42,105 nucleotides of DNA, from assembly GCA_945862355.1 (NCBI GenBank), contig CAMAYR010000007.1, positions 1 through 42,105 on the forward strand. The letters are read 5' to 3'. Source of the stretch: Devosia equisanguinis (lineage in GTDB: Bacteria > Pseudomonadota > Alphaproteobacteria > Rhizobiales > Hyphomicrobiaceae). The notes under the pieces were generated by a model. It did no database searches and had not been told where the DNA came from. It was given only the letters and a program-made list of their open reading frames with translations. Shown piece after piece: positions 34,979 through 42,105 of this stretch. The translations under genes and the position numbers were made by a program. Positions within the stretch are counted from its first letter, which is position 1. Each line of letters starts with the position of its first letter.

Positions 34979-35986
34979 ATGTCCAAGCTCAAAATCAGCT
35001 TCGCCTGCTGCCCCTACGACAGGCTCAACCCGATCATTTCAGGGCGCGTGCCCATCGAGGGCTGCGAGCCCAACTTCTTCCCGCTGCGTCCTGAGGAGTT
35101 GTTCCCGCGCGTTTACGCGACGCAGGACTTCGACGTCACCGAGCTTTCGGCCAGCTCGCACATCCTGACGACCTTACGCGGCGATGCGCATTACCTCGGC
35201 ATCCCCGCGTTCGTCTCGCGCGTGTTCAGGCACGGCGACATCTACATCCGCACTGACCGCGGGATCCGGTCGCCTGAGGAACTGCGCGGCAGGATCGTCG
35301 GCGTGCCCGAGTACCAGATGACCGCGGCGCTGTGGATTCGCGGTATCCTCGCCGACGAATACGGCGTGAAAACTTCCGAGATCCGCTGGCGTAACGGCGG
35401 ATTGCAGAAGCCGGGCCGGGGCGAACGAACCCCGATCACGCTGCCGGCCTCGATCGAACTCGAAACTATTCCAGCGGGCAAGTCTCTGTCCGGCATGCTC
35501 GCAGACGGCGAGATCGACGCTCTGATCACGGCCGTGCAGCCCAACTGTTATGCCGAGAAGGCCCCGAACGTCGGCCGGCTGTTTCCAGACTATCGCGCGG
35601 TGGAGGAGGCCTACTACCGCAAAACCGGGATGTTCCCGATCATGCACCATATGGCCGTGCGAAAATCTTTGGCCGAGGAGCATCCCTGGCTCGCGGGCAA
35701 CATCCTGAAGGCGTGCCTGCTGGCGCGCAATATCGCGGCTGAGGAGATGAAGTCGACCGGCATGTTCTATGCGATGCTGCCTTGGCTGTCCGACGATCTC
35801 GCTCGCGCACACGCCGTGATGGGGCCCGACATGTGGCCTTACGGCGCCAACGCCAACCGGAAGGAACTCGAAGCCATGCTGCGCTGGTCGTTCGAGCAGG
35901 GGCTCGCACCGCGTCAGGGCAAGGTCGAGGAGATTTTCGCGCCAGGGCTCACCGAGGCGCGCTGGGACACGAATCACTCTCCTTGA
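34979..35986 (+). CDS. 4,5-dihydroxyphthalate decarboxylase-like / periplasmic-binding-like protein
   Basis: 335 residues, ATG 34979 preceded by GGAAAC. No signal peptide, so cytoplasmic. The fold is that of a type-II periplasmic binding protein: KISFACCPYDRLNPIISGRV, RTDRGIRSPEELRGRIVGVPEYQMTAALWIRGIL, and LADGEIDALITAVQP. Proteins annotated as 4,5-dihydroxyphthalate decarboxylase (Pht5-like) share this architecture. It could decarboxylate an aromatic acid produced by the upstream monooxygenase. Because the family also contains binding proteins, the catalytic role is not certain. It lies between the second NtaA-type gene and the end of the purine cluster, and marks the right edge of the catabolic region. 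Confidence 0.75.
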   Translation: MSKLKISFACCPYDRLNPIISGRVPIEGCEPNFFPLRPEELFPRVYATQDFDVTELSASSHILTTLRGDAHYLGIPAFVSRVFRHGDIYIRTDRGIRSPEELRGRIVGVPEYQMTAALWIRGILADEYGVKTSEIRWRNGGLQKPGRGERTPITLPASIELETIPAGKSLSGMLADGEIDALITAVQPNCYAEKAPNVGRLFPDYRAVEEAYYRKTGMFPIMHHMAVRKSLAEEHPWLAGNILKACLLARNIAAEEMKSTGMFYAMLPWLSDDLARAHAVMGPDMWPYGANANRKELEAMLRWSFEQGLAPRQGKVEEIFAPGLTEARWDTNHSP

Positions 35987-36017
35987 GCGTCCAGCCAAGG
36001 GTTCAGTGGGAGGAGTT

Positions 36018-36155
36018 TCAGCGCAGCACGATCACGAGCGCTGCGATCACGGCGGCGGCGAGCGGAATACCGATGAAGATCGCGGCCTTGATGGCGAGGA
36101 AGCGGATCGCCTTGGCGGCGTCGTCGCCACCGGCGGGGCTTTGCTCTTGCGTCAT
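36018..36155 (-). CDS. PurL-associated small membrane protein (45 aa)
   Basis: ATG 36155 to TGA 36018. The sequence begins MTQEQSPAGGDDAAKAIRFL and then has one membrane helix, AIFIGIPLAAAVIAALVIVL. It matches the small protein known from alphaproteobacterial purine clusters as phosphoribosylformylglycinamidine synthase-associated small membrane protein. It lies 54 bp after purS, past a perfect hairpin. In related genomes it usually stands between purQ and purL; neither is found here. Its molecular role is unknown. Confidence 0.75.
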   Translation of the reverse strand: MTQEQSPAGGDDAAKAIRFLAIKAAIFIGIPLAAAVIAALVIVLR

Positions 36156-36179
36156 CGGCGCAATCCGCTCTGTCGCGTC

Positions 36180-36210
36180 ATGGTTTCAGTCCCAGCGGGA
36201 CTGAAACCAT
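36180..36210. terminator. Perfect 14-bp hairpin after purS
   Basis: Arms 36180-36193 (ATGGTTTCAGTCCC) and 36197-36210 with a 3-nt loop (AGC). It begins within the purS stop codon on the minus strand. No U-run, so it could be a transcript-end stabiliser, an attenuator or a repetitive palindrome rather than a classical terminator. Confidence 0.5.
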
Positions 36211-36452
36211 CAGCGCACGATCTCGTAGCTGTAGTTCTCGATGACCGTGTTTGCGAGAAGCTCCTTGCACATCCGCTCGACGCTGGCTTTCGCCTTCGCC
36301 TCGTCGGTCTCGGCGAGGTCGACCTCGATGTACTTGCCCTGCCGAACCTCGTCGACGTTGGCAAAGCCGAGCGAGGACAGCGCGCCCTCGATCGCCTTGC
36401 CTTGAGGGTCGAGCACGCCGTTCTTCAATGTGATCTTGATGCGGGCTTTCAT
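36210..36452 (-). CDS. purS: Phosphoribosylformylglycinamidine synthase subunit PurS
   Basis: 80 residues from the ATG at 36452 (poor ribosome site). Typical PurS: MKARIKITLKNGVLDPQGKA, SLGFANVDEVRQGKYIEVDL, and a final CKELLANTVIENYSYEIV. PurS bridges PurQ and PurL in the complex that makes formylglycinamidine ribonucleotide. It is 98 bp downstream of purC in the same direction, with a heptamer repeat element between. The expected next gene, purQ, is absent. Confidence 0.95.
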   Translation of the reverse strand: MKARIKITLKNGVLDPQGKAIEGALSSLGFANVDEVRQGKYIEVDLAETDEAKAKASVERMCKELLANTVIENYSYEIVR

Positions 36453-36461
36453 TTTTCTATC

Positions 36462-36544
36462 GCGAATGGCGAATAGCGAATGGCGAATGGAGGACGTGCG
36501 CGATGCAGATCCCAACCACTCGCCACTCACCATTCGCCATTTGC
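36462..36544. repeat. Inverted arrays of a GCGAATG heptamer
   Basis: Four tandem heptamers GCGAATG/GCGAATA at 36462-36489 face four degenerate inverted copies (CACTCGC, CACTCAC, CATTCGC, CATTTGC) at 36517-36544, separated by 27 bp. The two 28-bp arms can form a large imperfect hairpin in the purC-purS intergenic space. It resembles short intergenic repeat elements of Hyphomicrobiales. Confidence 0.75.
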
Positions 36545-36550
36545 CCTTTC

Positions 36551-37339
36551 CTAATTCGGTTTGGTGCCGTTGGACGTGACGAGGACGGGACCGGCGCCAC
36601 GGGGACGCGGCGTCTCGGTCAGCACGCCAAGGCGGCGGGCGACCTCCTGATAGGCCTCGAGCACACCGCCGAGGTCGCGACGGAAACGATCCTTGTCGAG
36701 CTTGTCGCCGGATGTGATGTCCCACAGGCGGCAGCAGTCCGGGCTGATCTCGTCGGCGAGCACGATGCGCACCTGCTGGTCGTTGTCCCACAGGCGGCCG
36801 AACTCGACCTTGAAATCGACGAGGCGGATGCCGATGCCGAGGAACAGGCCGACGAGAAAGTCGTTGATCCGGAGCGCGAGGCTCATGATCTCGTCGATCT
36901 CCTGCGGCGTGGCCCAGCCGAAGGCAGTGATGTGCTCCTCCGAGACCATCGGGTCGTTGAGCTTGTCGCTCTTGTAATAGTACTCGATGATCGAGCGCGG
37001 CAACGCGGAGCCTTCCTCGAGACCGAGGCGCGTCGACAGCGAGCCGGCGGCGACATTGCGGATCACGACCTCGAGCGGGATGATCTCGACCTCGCGGATC
37101 AACTGCTCGCGCATGTTGAGCCGCTTGATGAAGTGCGTCGGCACGCCGATGTCGCCGAGCTTGACGAAGATGTACTCGGAGATCCGGTTGTTGAGCGCGC
37201 CCTTGCCGTCGATCAACGCGTGCTTCTTCGCGTTGAAAGCAGTGGCGTCGTCCTTGAAGTGCTGGATGAGCGTGCCGGGCTCTGGACCTTCGTACAGAAC
37301 CTTGGCCTTGCCCTCATAGATGCGGCGCCGTTTATTCAT
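36551..37339 (-). CDS. purC: Phosphoribosylaminoimidazole-succinocarboxamide synthase
   Basis: 262 residues from ATG 37339, with GAGGA upstream. Clear SAICAR synthetase: [15 protein letters not shown] at the start, [32 protein letters not shown], the [12 protein letters not shown] segment and [12 protein letters not shown]. It joins CAIR with aspartate using ATP in purine synthesis. Transcribed with purS. A short variable tail ([19 protein letters not shown]) ends the protein. Confidence 0.96.
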   Translation of the reverse strand: MNKRRRIYEGKAKVLYEGPEPGTLIQHFKDDATAFNAKKHALIDGKGALNNRISEYIFVKLGDIGVPTHFIKRLNMREQLIREVEIIPLEVVIRNVAAGSLSTRLGLEEGSALPRSIIEYYYKSDKLNDPMVSEEHITAFGWATPQEIDEIMSLALRINDFLVGLFLGIGIRLVDFKVEFGRLWDNDQQVRIVLADEISPDCCRLWDITSGDKLDKDRFRRDLGGVLEAYQEVARRLGVLTETPRPRGAGPVLVTSNGTKPN

Positions 37340-37683
37340 TTGCACTCGTCCTCATTGCGCTCGTCGGTAAGTTCCGGTCGTGAAATCCGGTCGTGTGCCT
37401 CGCTCATCGACGCCGCCGTCATGCCACCGCCGGGACCCCCGGAAGGTGGTGGCGCGTGCCCCGGTGAGCACGTCTTGGCGACCGGGCCGGTGGGAAAAGT
37501 TACGAGGGGACACTAGCCGAACGAGGGGGGCGAGACAATGTTAACAGCGCCGTCCAAGCGCGGCTTGGCAAACGGCCTGTGCCCGGCTGAATTGCGTCAG
37601 GCGCATTGCCCTTGTCTTGACGTTTGGCCCGTGGGACATAGTCCGCAACCGTGATGGTGCAGCAACTTAAGGTGGAGAAACAG
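37340..37683. other. Divergent intergenic region (purC / DUF1476)
   Basis: 344 bp without a gene. On the plus strand TTGACG (37617-37622) with TAGTCC 16 bp further is a possible promoter of the DUF1476 gene. A short direct repeat TCCGGTCGTG occurs twice near 37374-37397. No riboswitch-like structure was recognised ahead of purC. Confidence 0.45.
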
Positions 37684-38013
37684 ATGACAACCTTCAATGA
37701 GCGCGAGAAGGGCTTCGAGAATAAATTCGCGCACGATCAGGACCTTAAGTTCAGGTCGGAGTCGCGGCGGAACAAGATGCTGGGCGAGTGGGCCGCCGGC
37801 TTGATGGGAATGAGCGGCCCGGCCGTCGAGGACTATGTGAAGGCCGTGCGCAAGGCGGACCTGGCCGTGAAAGGCGATGGCGACGTTTTGCACAAAGTTC
37901 TCAAAGACTTGGGCGAAAAAGGCATCAAGATGACCGAGGCCGAGGTGGCCACGAAGATGCACGAGTTCCTCGCCGAGGCGGTCAATCAGATCGAGAGCGG
38001 CACCAAGTCGTGA
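37684..38013 (+). CDS. DUF1476 protein, F1Fo-ATPase inhibitor zeta subunit family
   Basis: 109 residues from ATG 37684 with GGTGGAG upstream; an in-frame ATG at 37651 is too early for the family. The start MTTFNEREKGFENKFAHDQD and LKFRSESRRNKMLGEWAAGL are the family hallmark, followed by four helices. Alphaproteobacterial zeta proteins bind and block the F1 ATPase through this N-terminal region. A common neighbour of purC in this order. Confidence 0.93.
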   Translation: MTTFNEREKGFENKFAHDQDLKFRSESRRNKMLGEWAAGLMGMSGPAVEDYVKAVRKADLAVKGDGDVLHKVLKDLGEKGIKMTEAEVATKMHEFLAEAVNQIESGTKS

Positions 38014-38055
38014 TGCGGTCCTGAGGGGGCTGAGGGGTGGCGCGGCACCGTTGCG

Positions 38056-38084
38056 ACTGACCCGCCACAGTGTGGCGGGTCAGT
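38056..38084. terminator. 29-bp perfect palindrome between convergent genes
   Basis: Arms of 14 bp (ACTGACCCGCCACA, 38056-38069, and its complement 38071-38084) around a single G. It lies 42 bp after the DUF1476 stop and 5 bp after the SEC-C gene stop. No U-run follows, but the stem is very stable, suiting a bidirectional terminator. Confidence 0.6.
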
Positions 38085-38089
38085 GACAG

Positions 38090-39595
38090 TTAATTCAGTG
38101 TCGGTGGGTTCAGAGCGCAGCACTTCTTGTATTTTTTTCCCGAGCCGCACGGGCAGGGGTCGTTGCGTCCGATCCGTTGCACACGCAGCGGTCGCGCCGT
38201 CGGATAGACGCGCGCGGGATCGCGCCAGTAGGCAGCGATATTCTCGAGGATGCGCGGCAATCGCTCGACGATGCGGGCTTTCTCCTGGGGGGTAGCGACG
38301 CGCCCGAGGAACTCGGTGTCGCCCTCGCACAGCGCCATCACCTCGAGCGCCTCCTCCGCGCCGCGGCGGTTCTCGAACAGCAGCGTCCACTGCTCGTCGG
38401 CTGTCTCCATGCCGAGCGCGAAACCTTCAGCCCACGCGGCCCCCAAATCAACCTCGGCCACGTGAGGCGAGATTACTGGACGATGAATGGCGCCAACGGC
38501 TGCACGCGCCGAGATGGCCGCGAGGCAACGCGTGATCATTCCTGCTACATAGGCCGCCTGATCGTCGCCATCCCAGGCCGGTGTCTCGCCGCTCTCACTC
38601 CAGATCAACGGCAGGATGTCGGCGACAGGTTTCGGGCAAGGACCGATGGCGATTGCGGTCAGCAATCCGTCGACCATCTCGATCGGCATCGTCGAGGGCG
38701 GCACCTGTCGGCTGACGAGGAAGCGGCCGAGCCAGTCGAACTCGACATCCGACAGCCGGACAGCTTGTGCCGGATCGATGGCGGGTTTGCTGCGGGCCTC
38801 GCTCTCGCTGCCGGCTTCGGCTCGATCATCCTCGGCGGCCCACTGACGGTAGAGCGCGGCCCGGCGCTCCATCCACTCCAGCGCTTCGCCGGGATCGGAT
38901 ATGGCGGCAATACCCAACTCCGCGAACGGAGCAGGATCTGTAGGCGCGAGAGTTGCAGCCTGCAGCCCGGCCAGCACCTCGTCGCGATCTTCCTGCTTCA
39001 GATGCTCGTAGGCCGGCTTCTCCCAAGCGCGGACCAGCGCCGGCTCGAGCTCCACGAAACCGAGATCCGCGACGCAGCTTTCCCAGCCCCACCAAACCAT
39101 GCTGTCGTCGTCGGCAAGGCCCTCCCGCTCGAAGCGCTCGAGGAAGGCCGCCGTCTTGTCCCGTGCAATCCGGCCGTCGAACGTGAGGCGCGCAAGCGTG
39201 TGGAACAGCGCCCACTTGGCATCGTCGCACATATCGGCATGCTCGATGAGGCGCATCAGCCCCTCGGCGTCGCCGTCCCAGGCGCTGACCATCAAGGTCG
39301 CGAGGCTCGGCTGAGCGTGAAAGTCGAAGATGGCCTCCAGTTCCTCCTCGGGCGCGCGTGCAAGATCGACGAGGCGCGGCCATAGACCGTCGTGGCGCGC
39401 GGCGGCCAGAACGTGCAGCCCGTACATCAACAGGCGCTCGTCCTCGGGCAGCAGGCAGACACCGCGGCAGTACCGCTGCACGAGGTCGTAGATCTCGGGG
39501 GCCAGCGCGTCGGCGTGTGCGACGGCCGCGCGCAGCGCTTCCCGAGGCGGCAGGGCCGATGTGCGGAATTCTTCTCGGATCGTGTCTGGGCTCAT
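38090..39595 (-). CDS. DUF1186 / UPF0149 (YecA-like) protein with C-terminal SEC-C motif
   Basis: 501 residues from the ATG at 39595. Three parts are seen. The N-terminal helical repeat region of about 250 residues ([39 protein letters not shown]) resembles DUF1186. A UPF0149/YecA-like domain ([21 protein letters not shown] through [14 protein letters not shown]) follows. Last is a zinc-binding SEC-C motif, [18 protein letters not shown], close to the C-terminus. The SEC-C metal site is known in SecA and YecA, where it contacts ribosomes or SecB. The function of the full protein is unknown. Confidence 0.85.
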   Translation of the reverse strand: MSPDTIREEFRTSALPPREALRAAVAHADALAPEIYDLVQRYCRGVCLLPEDERLLMYGLHVLAAARHDGLWPRLVDLARAPEEELEAIFDFHAQPSLATLMVSAWDGDAEGLMRLIEHADMCDDAKWALFHTLARLTFDGRIARDKTAAFLERFEREGLADDDSMVWWGWESCVADLGFVELEPALVRAWEKPAYEHLKQEDRDEVLAGLQAATLAPTDPAPFAELGIAAISDPGEALEWMERRAALYRQWAAEDDRAEAGSESEARSKPAIDPAQAVRLSDVEFDWLGRFLVSRQVPPSTMPIEMVDGLLTAIAIGPCPKPVADILPLIWSESGETPAWDGDDQAAYVAGMITRCLAAISARAAVGAIHRPVISPHVAEVDLGAAWAEGFALGMETADEQWTLLFENRRGAEEALEVMALCEGDTEFLGRVATPQEKARIVERLPRILENIAAYWRDPARVYPTARPLRVQRIGRNDPCPCGSGKKYKKCCALNPPTLN

Positions 39596-39787
39596 CGTGG
39601 CAATCGGATTGCATATGGTGGGAGGGGAAGGCCGGATACGAACATGCAGTATCATCGACCGGCAATGCGCAACAGCACTGGCAGCGTCAGTACAGGACAG
39701 GAAAGGAACTGGTAGGCGGCAGGCGGCGCAGTTGAGGTGTGCTCCCAAGGCGCTTGACCCCGCGCTGCGCCGCGCCATATTCGCACG

Positions 39788-42105
<2,318 letters not shown>

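Noticed and set aside
36180-36210. CRISPR-like or direct repeat unit after purS
   Set aside because: There is only a single hairpin without spaced copies, so it is not an array.
36462-36544. CRISPR array in the purC-purS spacer
   Set aside because: Repeats are 7-bp, contiguous and inverted, with no unique spacers of constant length.
37340-37683. PurR box or purine riboswitch ahead of purC
   Set aside because: No matching palindrome or aptamer-like fold could be seen in the leader.

Overview
The window looks like the chromosome of a high-GC alphaproteobacterium of the order Hyphomicrobiales (Rhizobiales). The evidence is a set of lineage-typical genes: a DnaA-domain-IV-like protein next to a DUF6456 protein at the left edge, and purC, purS, a 45-aa PurL-associated membrane protein, a DUF1476 ATPase-inhibitor protein and a UvrB with a long N-terminal extension at the right. 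No species can be named from the sequence alone.

Layout. 1-1650: housekeeping-like flank (partial DnaA-C protein, DUF6456 protein, then a 26-codon ORF with an unusually long Shine-Dalgarno and a hairpin terminator). 2100-36000: a mosaic accessory region rich in catabolic enzymes and uptake systems. In order it holds an orphan sulfide dehydrogenase flavoprotein (fccB), an orphan Bug-type binding protein, a zinc alcohol dehydrogenase, a TauD-type dioxygenase, an ISL3 transposase remnant, two tandem alpha/beta hydrolases, a luciferase-like monooxygenase interrupted by a stop, a Cys-nucleophile alpha/beta hydrolase, a complete peptide/nickel-type ABC importer, a Rieske oxygenase, an NtaA/DszA-type monooxygenase divergent from a MarR regulator, an interrupted Bug-type gene, an SDR fragment and a TauE/SafE permease. 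It continues with an AtzG-like/amidase/molybdenum hydroxylase/CocE operon, a complete NitT/TauT-type ABC importer, a second NtaA-type monooxygenase and a protein like 4,5-dihydroxyphthalate decarboxylase. 36018-42105: purine synthesis genes, DUF1476, a SEC-C protein and uvrB (cut by the window end).

How it may work together (inference): many genes fit uptake and oxidative breakdown of small organic compounds, with a recurring sulfur flavour (FccB, TauD-like, NtaA/DszA-like flavin monooxygenases, TauT-type importer, TauE/SafE exporter). No substrate can be fixed from sequence. Two candidate regulatory circuits are visible. One is a 14-bp motif shared by the marR/monooxygenase divergent region and the promoter of the interrupted Bug gene. 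The other is a 15-bp TGAAA-N5-TTTCA palindrome (one copy with a C in the first position) upstream of three catabolic genes.

The accessory region also shows decay. Three genes (9930, 21625, 28474) are open over their full family length in one frame except for a single internal stop (TAA, TAA, TGA). There are also truncated SDR, ISL3 and Bug-like remnants. I did not recognise a defence system, CRISPR array, tRNA, rRNA or intact mobile element.
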